In this document: positions 8,117-15,603 of the stretch, piece by piece
Position numbering within the stretch: the first letter of the stretch is position 1
Layout: each line of letters starts with the position of its first letter
From: an uncultured Selenomonas sp.
Lineage (GTDB): Bacteria; Bacillota; Negativicutes; Selenomonadales; Selenomonadaceae
DNA: 34,339 nucleotides
Reading direction: 5' to 3'
Assembly (NCBI GenBank): GCA_900552565.1
Contig: USAK01000018.1
Coordinates: 1 to 34,339, forward strand
The notes under the pieces: model-generated
Told to the model about the DNA's origin: nothing
What the model saw: only the letters and a program-made list of their open reading frames with translations
Database searches by the model: none
Program-made: the position numbers and the translations under genes

Positions 8117-9281
8117 ATTTTATAGGATGGACCTCACGGCCTTCCACAAGCGTATGCTTGATATGGAAGGATTCATCGAAAATCGTGATATCGGCCTTTT
8201 TGCCGATGCTCAGGGACCCGAGCGTATCATAAAGATGGAGTTCCTGAGCTGGGGTCTTGGTGACCATGGAGATGACTTCTTCAATGGGGGCGTTCGTATT
8301 CTCGCGGAAGATGCGCAGTCCGTCGTTCATGCAGAGCACGCTGCCGGCAATCGTGCCGTCCTCAAGTGTGGCCAGCGTGCCCTTAACGAAGACTTTCTGT
8401 CCGCCGAGCTCAGAGGGGCCGTCGCCGAGGCCGCAGGCACGCAGGGAGTCGGTGATGAGAATCAGGTGGTCTTTTTTTAGCTGATAGACGAGGCGCTGGA
8501 CCGCCGGATGGATGTGGACGTTGTCGACAATGAGTTCGCAGTTGGCCTCGGTATCGAGCGCGGCACCGACGACACCCGGGCGGCGCTGATGGAGGCCCGT
8601 CATGGCATTGAAGAGATGTGTAATATGCGATGCACCGTAAGTTTCGATGGCCTTGCGTGCCGTGTCGTAGTCAGCTGCCGTATGGCCGAGGGAGACGACG
8701 ATGTTGTTTTTCAGGCAGTCGGCAATGAAACGGCCGTCATCATGGAGCTTCTCGGGAGCGACGGTGATGATGCGCACGATGTCTTTATACGGGGCAATCT
8801 TGGCAAAATTGGCCTTGGCAATATTTTTTTCGGCCTGCGCTCCCTTTTTGGCGGGGCTGATGAACGGGCCTTCCATATGACAGCCGAGCACGCGCGCGCC
8901 GTCATGGCGCTCCATGGCCTCACGCACATGGGTAAAGGCACGGTCCAGCGTCTTGAAGTCGTAGGTCATGGTCGTGGGCAGGAACGAGGTCACGCCGGTT
9001 TTTGCCTGAAACAGCTGCATTTTGTGGATAGCCTCAGGGTCGTCGTCCATCGTATCGGCACCGACACAGCCATGGATATGAACATTGAGGAAGCCCGGCG
9101 AAACATAGCAGCCATCGGCATCGATGGTTTCATTGACGGAACCCTGCGGCAGAGCCGCAAATTCTTCTTCCGTCAGGATGTCGCGGATGTTCTCGTCGAA
9201 CAGCAGGACAAGCCCTCGGCGTATGGTGAAATTTTCTTCTTTGTCAGGCAGGATGGTTTTGCCGTGTATGATTGCTTTCAT
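8115..9281 (-). CDS. nagA: N-acetylglucosamine-6-phosphate deacetylase
   Basis: A 388-residue amidohydrolase that converts GlcNAc-6-phosphate to glucosamine-6-phosphate and acetate, in the cytoplasm, for amino-sugar catabolism and wall recycling. The metal-site motifs are present: H68 and H70 in NVHIHGC, E137 in CHMEGPFISPAKKGA, the His of SLGHTAADYD, THLFNAM, and the catalytic Asp in LITDSLRACG. Length and order fit NagA throughout. GTGAGG lies before the ATG. No nagB or GlcNAc transporter is adjacent, so the pathway is split across the genome. Confidence 0.94.
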   Translation of the reverse strand: MKAIIHGKTILPDKEENFTIRRGLVLLFDENIRDILTEEEFAALPQGSVNETIDADGCYVSPGFLNVHIHGCVGADTMDDDPEAIHKMQLFQAKTGVTSFLPTTMTYDFKTLDRAFTHVREAMERHDGARVLGCHMEGPFISPAKKGAQAEKNIAKANFAKIAPYKDIVRIITVAPEKLHDDGRFIADCLKNNIVVSLGHTAADYDTARKAIETYGASHITHLFNAMTGLHQRRPGVVGAALDTEANCELIVDNVHIHPAVQRLVYQLKKDHLILITDSLRACGLGDGPSELGGQKVFVKGTLATLEDGTIAGSVLCMNDGLRIFRENTNAPIEEVISMVTKTPAQELHLYDTLGSLSIGKKADITIFDESFHIKHTLVEGREVHPIK

Positions 9282-9341
9282 ATATATTCAACCTCACAAT
9301 CGAATGGAATCAACGGATATATGGATGATTTCTATGGATTC

Positions 9342-9370
9342 ATTATAGAGCACGGAACGGGATTCGACAA
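9342..9370 (-). promoter_or_regulatory. Promoter of nagA
   Basis: TTGTCG (9370-9365), a 17-bp spacer and TATAAT (9347-9342) read toward nagA and give a leader of about 55 nt. It overlaps the last codons of the broken PucR-type gene. Confidence 0.6.
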
Positions 9371-9914
9371 ATCCCTGTGCGTTCTAAGGAATGGGCGGTG
9401 TATAGTTTCTCGGAGTTCGGTTCATGAAGCCGCAGGTAATCTTCCATATAAAAGGCCAGCATATAGTGGAAACAGACGACAGAATCCGTAAAGTCACTGC
9501 CTGTGAGTTCCTTGATTTTATTCATGCGGTAATTGACGGTGTTGCGGTGGGTGAAGGTGAGGGCCGCCGTCTGCTGCAGGCTGTTATTGTGGAAGAGATA
9601 CGCGCGCAGCGTAGAGAGAAGATGGGCATGATGAGCCCTGTCGTAATCTTTCAGGAGCAGGAGCTGCTCGTCGCGCATTTTTTTCAGCAGGGCAGTATCT
9701 CCGGCGCGGAAGAACAGCCGGTAGATGCCGAGTTCATCAAAGGCAAGGCTGTTTTTTTCTGACAGCTGGCAGCTGCCGCCGCTGTGCAGGCTTCCTCGTA
9801 GTCTGAGGAAAGTTCCTGCCATGAGTCATGGACAGCACTCTGGCCGGCATATCCTTGAAAAATCCCTGCGGGCATGATGGCCTCAATATCCCTGAGAAAA
9901 TCCGTATTTGCCAT
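9343..9914 (-). pseudogene. PucR/CdaR-type regulator, truncated and frameshifted
   Basis: Two frames combine into one protein. The 9914 frame gives the end of a GGDEF-like CdaR middle domain (SWQELSSDYEEACTAA), then goes out of frame. The second frame continues with FDELGIYRLFF and the PucR C-terminal helix-turn-helix (NNSLQQTAALTFTHRNTVNYRMN). One extra base in the seven-T tract at 9752-9758 would rejoin them. Intact relatives carry a further ~150-200 N-terminal residues with a sensory domain. None are present here, because the opposite-strand aminotransferase remnant begins within 80 bp. Such regulators typically control a divergent catabolic operon, which fits the remains of gabT and aspA. 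It is almost certainly nonfunctional. Confidence 0.75.
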
Positions 9915-9988
9915 CTATCCTGCACAATATCCATATCCAAGCAGATGTGAAAGAAATCATCTGGAAGCAGACATGGGAGGGAGTCATC

Positions 9989-10666
9989 ATGTTAAGCGAT
10001 GCATTACCTGAAATCATAACCGAGACGCTGCCGGGGCCAAAATCGGCAGCTCTGATTGCCCGCCGTGAGCAGGCCATTCCCGATGCCATTCACTGCGGCG
10101 CGGAGGCCGATGAGAATGCGGTCAAGGTGGCCAAGGCCTTCACGAAGCGGCCGAATATCATTGTCTTTTCCGGCGCGTTTCATGGGCGCACGCTCCTGAC
10201 GATGTCCATGACGGCGAAAAAAGCGTATGCCAAGGGCATGGGGCCTTTCCCAGACGGCGTTTACCGCGCGGAATTCCCGTACATTTACCGGCGTCCTGCA
10301 GGCATGCCGAAGAAAGCAGCCCTTTCGTATTACATTGGCAAGCTCAAAGAAGTTTTCGAGAACTGTTCGCCGGCAGGATACGTCGCAGCCATTGTCGTAG
10401 AACCCCTGCAGGGCGAGGGCGGCTTCATCCCAGTCCCGATTGAATGGATTAAGGATGCCCTGGCCTGTGCGGCTGCGCTCAAGACCATCGAAATCATGGA
10501 GCGTGACCACTTAGCGGAGCGTTCTGTTTCCATGGGCCGGAAAGTCATGGCCCGTTACGAAGAATGGAAGCAGAAATACGGCGTCATCGGCGATGGGCGG
10601 GGCTTCGGCGGCATGGTCGGCATTGAATTTGTCAAGAGGAGCAGAAAAAATGAGAACGGAACATGA
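9989..10666 (+). pseudogene. 4-aminobutyrate-type aminotransferase with large internal deletions
   Basis: The remaining 225 residues align in order with class III aminotransferases such as GabT (usually about 430-450 aa), but with blocks missing. After IPDAIH the reading jumps to CGAEADENAVK, losing about 80 residues. A second gap after WIKDA jumps to LACAAALKTIEIME, losing about 85-90 residues including the PLP-binding lysine. The C-terminal ~70 residues after VGIEFVK are gone, and the tail runs into the aspA ribosome site. The first two junctions are in frame. GGGAGGG precedes ATG 9989. Without the lysine it cannot be a transaminase. Deletion sizes are judged from family knowledge, not an alignment. 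Confidence 0.82.
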
Positions 10667-11165
10667 TTTCTTAGGTGAGATGGAAGTGCCGGATGCGGTC
10701 CTGTATGGCGTACAGACGATGCGTGCCATGGAGAATTTCAAGATCACGCATCAGCATCTGGATCCTGAGTTCATCGCTTCTCTGGCAAAAGTCAAGAAGG
10801 CGGCCGCCATTGCCAATATGGAGACGAGCCGTCTGACTCCGAATATCGGACAAGCCATCATCACAGCGGCAAATGAAGTCATCAATGGCCGCTGGAATGA
10901 CCAGTTTCCTGTCGACCCGATTCAGGGCGGTGCCGGGACTTCCATCAATATGAATATGAATGAAGTCCTCGCCAACCGCGCCCTTGACCTTTGGGAGAAA
11001 CCGCGCGGCTCCTATGATATTGTTTCGCCGAACAATCATGTCAACATGGCACAGTCCACGAATGATTTGTTCCCGACCAGCATCAAAGTCTGCCTCTGCG
11101 TCAAGAGCCGCCTGCACAGCATTCTTTCGCCGGAGCACATGACGACGCCGGGCATTGCCAGCTGA
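10650..11165 (+). pseudogene. Aspartate ammonia-lyase with internal deletion
   Basis: The 171-residue reading frame starts like a full aspartase (about 465-470 aa normally) and keeps PIQGGAGTSINMNMNEV and NMAQSTNDLFPTS. After about residue 150 it jumps, in frame, to ILSPEHMTTPGIAS-stop, which is the normal aspartase C-terminus. About 300 residues are missing, including the GSSxMPxKxNP loop that carries the catalytic serine. AGGAG precedes the ATG, and the frame overlaps the end of the aminotransferase remnant because of the deletion there. The intact parent would have deaminated aspartate to fumarate. Confidence 0.82.
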
Positions 11166-11193
11166 CCGAGCATCGAGAAAATTAACCACCCTG

Positions 11194-11225
11194 AACTGCT
11201 GCACATTTTTTGTGCGGCAGTTTTT
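11194..11225 (+). terminator. Terminator after the aspA remnant
   Basis: AACTGCTGCACA and TGTGCGGCAGTT form a 12-bp stem with one G-U pair, followed by T residues. Confidence 0.8.
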
Positions 11226-11231
11226 ATTTGA

Positions 11232-11261
11232 TTGAAACAAGGCCGTTGTTCCTGATATAAT
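11232..11261 (+). promoter_or_regulatory. Promoter of the HAD-PHP operon
   Basis: TTGAAA (11232-11237), an 18-bp spacer and TATAAT (11256-11261), about 63 bp before the HAD start. Confidence 0.6.
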
Positions 11262-11323
11262 GGGATTGTCTTTGAATATGGAAAAAACGTTCCTCGGGAA
11301 CGGCTGAGAATGTGAGGGTATCT

Positions 11324-12127
11324 ATGATCAAGATAATTTTCTCGGATATGGATGGGACGCTGCTTGATGACCAGGGCAATGTGCCAGAGGGCTTCGATGA
11401 AATCGTGGCTGAACTCAAAAAGCGAGGCGTGATGTTTGCGCCGGCCTCCGGACGCCAGTATTATTCGCTGGAAGACAGTTTCAGCAAATATAAGGATGAT
11501 TTTCTGTTCCTCGCGGAAAACGGCACGATGGTCATGTATCGCGACGAATTGATTTTTTCCTGCCCGATGGAGAAAACGCTGGCCCAGCAGGTCCTCAAGA
11601 CAGCAGAGAGCCTGCCGAATATTTACGGTGTCTTCTGCGGTATGAAGAATGGCTATGTGCTGACGAGCCAGTATACGGAAGAATTTCTCAAGGAGCTCCA
11701 TAAATACTATACGCATTCAGAACCCATCCCTTCCTTCATCGATGTGCCGGATACCCCGATAAAGACCTCGTTCTTTGACCCTTCGGGCCATGCGGCGGAG
11801 ACGATTTATCCGGTCATGAAGCCGTTCGAGCCGGACCTGCAGGTCGTCCTGTCGAGTGACTACTGGGTCGACCTCATGCATCCGGATATCAATAAGGGCA
11901 TTGCCGTCAAAGAAGTCCAGAAACGCTTTGGCATCCGTCCGGATGAATGCGCGGCCTTTGGCGATTTTATGAATGATGCGGAAATGCTGCAGGCTGTGGA
12001 TTACAGTTTCGCGATGAAGAATGCGTATCCTGAAATCAAGAAGATTGCGCGCTTCGAGACGGGGACGAATGAGGAAAAGGGCGTACTGCAGGGAATCCGC
12101 CGTTTGATGAAAGAAGGACTGATGTAA
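11324..12127 (+). CDS. HAD-superfamily (Cof-type) phosphatase
   Basis: A 267-residue HAD hydrolase of the Cof/IIB subgroup, acting on small phosphorylated metabolites; the exact substrate is not readable. Motif I is DMDGTLLDD at residues about 8-16, where the first Asp is the nucleophile and the second the acid/base. A conserved lysine lies in DINKGIAVKEV and the motif IV acidic residues in FGDFMNDAEML. The central insert is the Cof-type cap. ATG 11324 is chosen because GAGGG stands just upstream and the family begins here; an in-frame GTG at 11312 is less likely. It abuts the next gene with no gap, so the two phosphatases form an operon. Confidence 0.88.
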   Translation: MIKIIFSDMDGTLLDDQGNVPEGFDEIVAELKKRGVMFAPASGRQYYSLEDSFSKYKDDFLFLAENGTMVMYRDELIFSCPMEKTLAQQVLKTAESLPNIYGVFCGMKNGYVLTSQYTEEFLKELHKYYTHSEPIPSFIDVPDTPIKTSFFDPSGHAAETIYPVMKPFEPDLQVVLSSDYWVDLMHPDINKGIAVKEVQKRFGIRPDECAAFGDFMNDAEMLQAVDYSFAMKNAYPEIKKIARFETGTNEEKGVLQGIRRLMKEGLM

Positions 12128-12982
12128 ATGCGCACAGACTATCATATGCATTTTGAGAAGGGCTCGTATGATGAAAACTGGGTCGAGGGCTTTTTCACGG
12201 CAGCGAAAAAACGCGGCCTTGGGGAAATTGGCATCTCGGAACATTCGCATACGTTTCCGGAGTTCAAATCCCTTTACTACGAAGACCTCGTACTCGATGA
12301 TTCCTTCATCGGCAAATTTCAGCAGCAGTGGCTCAAGAGCAACAAGTTCAAGTATACGATTGATGAATACTTTGCCTTTATGCATAAGCTGCAGAAGAAA
12401 CACAATGTCAAGATTGGCATGGAAGTCTGCAATTTCCAGGACCAGGGGAAAGTGCGGGACATTCTCAAGGACTATGATTTTGATTATTTGATTGGCTCCG
12501 TTCATTTCCTGCACGGCTGGGCGTATGATTCTTCGGAAATCAAGGCCGAGTGGGATAAGCATCCTCTGGAAGACATTTACGAGTGGTATACGGAGGAAGT
12601 CGAGAAGCTCGCGGACTCGGGTCTCTATGATGTGCTCGGCCATCCGTTCAACATCCGCCTGTTCCGCTATCTGCCGGACTTTGATGTCACGCCGTATCTT
12701 GTGCGTGCTGCCAAGGCTCTTAAGAAGGCCAACATGGTCGTCGATGTCAACACGGGTACGTACTACCGCTATCCGATTCATGAAATCTCGCCGTACCCTG
12801 ACTTCATGAAGATTGCGGCCAAGTACGAGCTCCCCATCATCACGACGTCCGATGCCCATAAGCCGGAGGACTGCGGCAATTACAACCAGATGGCCGTGGA
12901 CTATGCAAAAAGCTTCGGCTATACGGGAACGGTGCGCTTCGACAAACGCCAAAGAACATTTACTTCGTTCGATTTGGAATAA
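12128..12982 (+). CDS. PHP-domain phosphoesterase, HisK (histidinol-phosphatase)-like
   Basis: A 284-residue PHP-superfamily protein. The metal-binding signatures appear in order: DYHMHFE (residues about 4-10), GISEHSHT, MEVCNF, SVHFLHG, DVLGHPFNIR and TSDAHKP. This is the pattern of HisK-type histidinol-phosphatases and related phosphoesterases. Histidinol-phosphate is the best-known substrate, but no histidine genes are nearby and other sugar or nucleotide phosphates are possible. It begins one base after the HAD stop codon and uses AAGAAGGA inside that gene, so translation is probably coupled. Confidence 0.82.
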   Translation: MRTDYHMHFEKGSYDENWVEGFFTAAKKRGLGEIGISEHSHTFPEFKSLYYEDLVLDDSFIGKFQQQWLKSNKFKYTIDEYFAFMHKLQKKHNVKIGMEVCNFQDQGKVRDILKDYDFDYLIGSVHFLHGWAYDSSEIKAEWDKHPLEDIYEWYTEEVEKLADSGLYDVLGHPFNIRLFRYLPDFDVTPYLVRAAKALKKANMVVDVNTGTYYRYPIHEISPYPDFMKIAAKYELPIITTSDAHKPEDCGNYNQMAVDYAKSFGYTGTVRFDKRQRTFTSFDLE

Positions 12983-13020
12983 ATTTCTTATATTGTATCA
13001 TGCTTTTTATTGATTACCCC

Positions 13021-13049
13021 TTGACGGTTGGAACCGGTCACGTTATAAT
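13021..13049 (+). promoter_or_regulatory. Near-consensus sigma-70 promoter
   Basis: TTGACG (13021-13026), exactly 17 bp, then TATAAT (13044-13049). It is among the strongest promoters in the window. Expected transcription start is near 13056, leaving about 205 nt before the 67-residue ORF. Confidence 0.8.
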
Positions 13050-13055
13050 ATACAT

Positions 13056-13261
13056 CGAACCGAGATACACCTCAGCTTGAAAGAAAGTCATCTGATTAGC
13101 AAGATGGTGGCACAGACTTTTAGCCACGTGGGAATGTTCTCCTTGAGAACCAGCACATGAAGGAAAGTTTGTCTTGTGATCTGGACGATTGACAGAAGTG
13201 AGTCGTGGGTGTTTGTTACCATTACTGATTTTGCGATCATGCAGTTCAAGGAGAGATTATC
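13056..13261 (+). other. Long foldable leader or small RNA upstream of the 67-aa ORF
   Basis: The transcript from 13056 can form GTGGC (13107-13111)/GCCAC (13123-13127), or instead ACAGACTTT (13112-13120)/AAAGTTTGT (13164-13172). The first helix has the second's 5' arm in its loop, so the two exclude each other. A perfect 6-bp hairpin GTTCTC-CTT-GAGAAC (13136-13150) fits inside the second arrangement. I do not recognise a known riboswitch, T-box or 6S RNA here. It could be a regulatory 5' leader or a separate small RNA. Confidence 0.45.
13104..13160 (+). CDS. Possible 18-codon leader ORF
   Basis: ATG to TGA encoding MVAQTFSHVGMFSLRTST inside the leader, covering both alternative 5' arms. There is no good ribosome-binding site, only GCAAG just before the ATG. 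Its translation would open or mask the helices. It may well be chance. Confidence 0.2.
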   Translation: MVAQTFSHVGMFSLRTST

Positions 13262-13465
13262 ATGAAAGTACAGATTTATTCGCAGTGGATGGAAGAAGTT
13301 TATGTTCCGGTAAGAGTCAGACAGTTCGGCAAGGCAGCTAAACTCATGGGCAAGAGCTTTGCAGAATATGCGACGGGCAGTGAAGCCTCGGCCAAAGACG
13401 AACATGAGCTCGTACAGGCTTGGCTCAACAAACGCACGGCAGCAGCTGCTGAAGGCGTTGCCTGA
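13262..13465 (+). CDS. Small hypothetical protein, 67 aa
   Basis: I do not recognise this protein. AAGGAGAG stands ten bases before the ATG, a strong translation signal. It is soluble, with a start that alternates aromatic and charged residues (QIYSQWMEEVYVPVRVRQF), then an Ala/Lys/Glu-rich helical half (GKAAKLMGKSFAEYA...) and a C-terminal Ala tract. There is no signal peptide, membrane span or Cys cluster. A near-consensus promoter, long leader and its own terminator imply an abundantly transcribed monocistronic gene. A small regulatory or nucleoid/ribosome-associated role would fit abundance, but nothing in the sequence shows it. Confidence 0.7.
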   Translation: MKVQIYSQWMEEVYVPVRVRQFGKAAKLMGKSFAEYATGSEASAKDEHELVQAWLNKRTAAAAEGVA

Positions 13466-13490
13466 TTGATGTTGTAAAATATAGTAAAAT

Positions 13491-13520
13491 AAAAAGCTCG
13501 TCCGTCAGGGCGAGCTTTTT
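13491..13520. terminator. Bidirectional terminator
   Basis: AAAAAGCTCGTCC and GGGCGAGCTTTTT pair around GTCA. A and T runs allow it to end both the 67-residue gene (+) and the gene at 13565-14167 (-). Confidence 0.85.
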
Positions 13521-13564
13521 TATGCAGTTTTTCTGTATATATTATAATGAAGGAAAGTGCTGTT

Positions 13565-14167
13565 TCAGTGCAGTTTTTTACTGCTGACAGCATTCGTTTG
13601 TGCTATCTGAGAAGGAGCTTTGGGGATGGCAAGAGGGACGCTCTGCACGGCAGAAGCTTTTTGGCGCATCATGGCCGGTGTCATTTTCTGCCAGATGCTC
13701 TGGACCTTTTTGCGGAAGCCCTCATCCGAGAAGGGCTTCTTTTTTTGTGCTGCGGCGTGCTTCTGGATGATGGCCTGGCACTTGCTGTTTAGCTCGATAT
13801 CGCGTTGGGCGAGGAGAATCTGCAGCGTCGTATCGACGAGATAGAGGTGCAGCGTCTTGTCCTGCAGGCTCTTTTCTGTCGGCAGCAGCTCTGGCTTCAG
13901 CGTGTGCAGGGAAAGCGGCGCATCGCCCCAGCCTTCCTTGAAGATGCCGTCAATCTGGTAGAGCAGGAAAAGGAGTCCGTCCTGTTCATAGAAGGCAAAT
14001 TCCATTTTGCCGGTACGGAAGGCTTCGCGCGCGATGACGTCGGTACGGGAGAGCTGCAGGATGAACATGGCGCCGTTGGCATCGACCTGGAACATGGCAC
14101 CATCCGCCTGTGTGGCAATGGGCAGCGGGAATTTCTGCCCGACTTCGAAATTCGTGTAATCACTCAT
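13565..14167 (-). CDS. Hypothetical protein, 200 aa
   Basis: I cannot assign a family. ACGAGG precedes ATG 14167. Residues 1-120 look like a compact alpha/beta domain with alternating hydrophobics (GAMFILQLSR, FAFYEQDGLLFLLYQIDGIF, LHLYLVDTTLQILLAQRDIEL). Residues about 125-200 are a low-complexity, Lys/Gln/Ala/Ser-rich tail with KKVQSIWQKM and little predicted order. There is no signal peptide or membrane segment. It diverges from hydF and converges on the 67-residue gene, so it is its own transcription unit. Codon use matches the neighbours. Confidence 0.65.
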   Translation of the reverse strand: MSDYTNFEVGQKFPLPIATQADGAMFQVDANGAMFILQLSRTDVIAREAFRTGKMEFAFYEQDGLLFLLYQIDGIFKEGWGDAPLSLHTLKPELLPTEKSLQDKTLHLYLVDTTLQILLAQRDIELNSKCQAIIQKHAAAQKKKPFSDEGFRKKVQSIWQKMTPAMMRQKASAVQSVPLAIPKAPSQIAQTNAVSSKKLH

Positions 14168-14281
14168 GATAAAACCTCGTTTTCCTCATATAGTATTCAC
14201 TTTATTTTATCATGCAGAGGGACATTCGGCTATGCTATACTGAAGATGTCTTATGACATATCCTGATGGGAGGGAATTTTT

Positions 14282-15514
14282 ATGCGCCTTAATGATACGC
14301 CGCGGGCCATGCGCCTGCATATCGGTCTTTTTGGACGTCGCAACAGCGGCAAGTCGTCGCTGGTCAATGCTTTGACAGGACAGCGCGTGGCGACCGTTTC
14401 ACCGGTGCCGGGCACGACGACCGACCCTGTCTATAAATCCATGGAAATTCACGGCATCGGTCCGGTGGTCTTTATCGACACGGCTGGTTTTGACGATGTC
14501 GGCAGCCTTGGCGGCCTGCGCGTCAAACGCACGGAAGATGCGGCGAAAGAAACGGATATTGCCATGGTCCTGTTTCATCAGGATGCGGCTGTGCAGGAAT
14601 ACGGGAAAGAGGATGATTTCTCAGAGGAATTTGACTGGCTGCAGCGCCTGCAGGCGCAGAAGATTCCCGTCATTCCCGTCGTCAGCCGTGTGGATGAGGT
14701 CAAAGACGGCGGCAGGGCGCTGCAGAAACGGATACTGCAGGCCACGGGAGAACCGGCCGTGCTCGTCAGCTCGCGTTCCGGTGAGGGCGTAGAAGCGCTG
14801 CGTACGGAAATTGCCCGCCATCTGCCGGAAGATTATCAGGCGCGTTCCATCACGGGCGAGGTATGCACAGCGGGCAGCCGCGTGCTGCTCGTCATGCCGC
14901 AGGATATCCAGGCACCAAAAGGACGTTTGATTCTGCCGCAGGTGCAGACGCTGCGCGAACTCCTGGACCGCAAGTGCCTCGTCTCGTGCTGTACGACGGA
15001 CTGCCTGCCGTCGATGCTGGCAGCGATGAAGCAGCCGGACCTCGTCATCACGGATTCTCAGGCATTTCGTCAGGTCCATGAACTTTTGCCGGAAGGCAGC
15101 CAACTGACGTCGTTTTCCGTGCTCTTTGCTGCGTATAAGGGCGATGCAGCATTTTTTGCCGCTTCGGCCCGCCGGATGCTGGACCTTCCTGCCGATGCGC
15201 ATATCCTGATTGCCGAGGCCTGCACGCACAAGCCGCTGCATGAAGACATCGGGCGCGTCAAACTGCCGCGGCTCCTGCGCAGGCGTTTAGGTGAGAGCCT
15301 TACGATAGATGTGACATCTGGCCGCGATTTTCCGCAGGACCTTTCGCCCTATGACCTTGTCATCCACTGCGGGGCCTGCATGTTCAACCGCGCCTACGTC
15401 ATGAGCCGCGTGGCCGCCTGCCGCCGTCAGCAGGTGCCCATGACGAATTACGGTATGGCCATTGCCGCACTTCTCGGCATTCTTGAGGATGTCAGGATTC
15501 CCGGCGTGCATTAA
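14282..15514 (+). CDS. hydF: [FeFe]-hydrogenase maturation GTPase HydF
   Basis: HydF is the scaffold on which the diiron subcluster made by HydE and HydG is assembled before transfer to the hydrogenase. This 410-residue protein has an N-terminal GTPase domain with P-loop GRRNSGKS (18-25), PGTTTDP and DTAGF. The C-terminal [4Fe-4S] ligand pattern is C314-x-H316, then H362-C363-x2-C366, the HydF C-x-H-x45-HC-x2-C arrangement. GGGAGG precedes the ATG. hydE lies 2.8 kb downstream on the same strand; hydG and hydrogenase structural genes are not in the window. This implies an anaerobic, hydrogen-metabolising host. Confidence 0.94.
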   Translation: MRLNDTPRAMRLHIGLFGRRNSGKSSLVNALTGQRVATVSPVPGTTTDPVYKSMEIHGIGPVVFIDTAGFDDVGSLGGLRVKRTEDAAKETDIAMVLFHQDAAVQEYGKEDDFSEEFDWLQRLQAQKIPVIPVVSRVDEVKDGGRALQKRILQATGEPAVLVSSRSGEGVEALRTEIARHLPEDYQARSITGEVCTAGSRVLLVMPQDIQAPKGRLILPQVQTLRELLDRKCLVSCCTTDCLPSMLAAMKQPDLVITDSQAFRQVHELLPEGSQLTSFSVLFAAYKGDAAFFAASARRMLDLPADAHILIAEACTHKPLHEDIGRVKLPRLLRRRLGESLTIDVTSGRDFPQDLSPYDLVIHCGACMFNRAYVMSRVAACRRQQVPMTNYGMAIAALLGILEDVRIPGVH

Positions 15515-15603
15515 ACGGGATGCTGGGACTGTTTCTTGCCGATTGCGGAGAAATACAGTACAATATGGATAGAAACAGATAAAACAGAACAGAGGTGAAG
15601 CTC

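Noticed and set aside
11717..12952. 411-codon minus-strand frame opposite the HAD and PHP genes
   Set aside because: It spans two well-supported plus-strand genes and their junction; a codon-bias shadow.
13056..13261. 6S RNA or T-box identity for the long leader
   Set aside because: No long interrupted rod with a central bubble, and no T-box sequence or specifier stem could be found.
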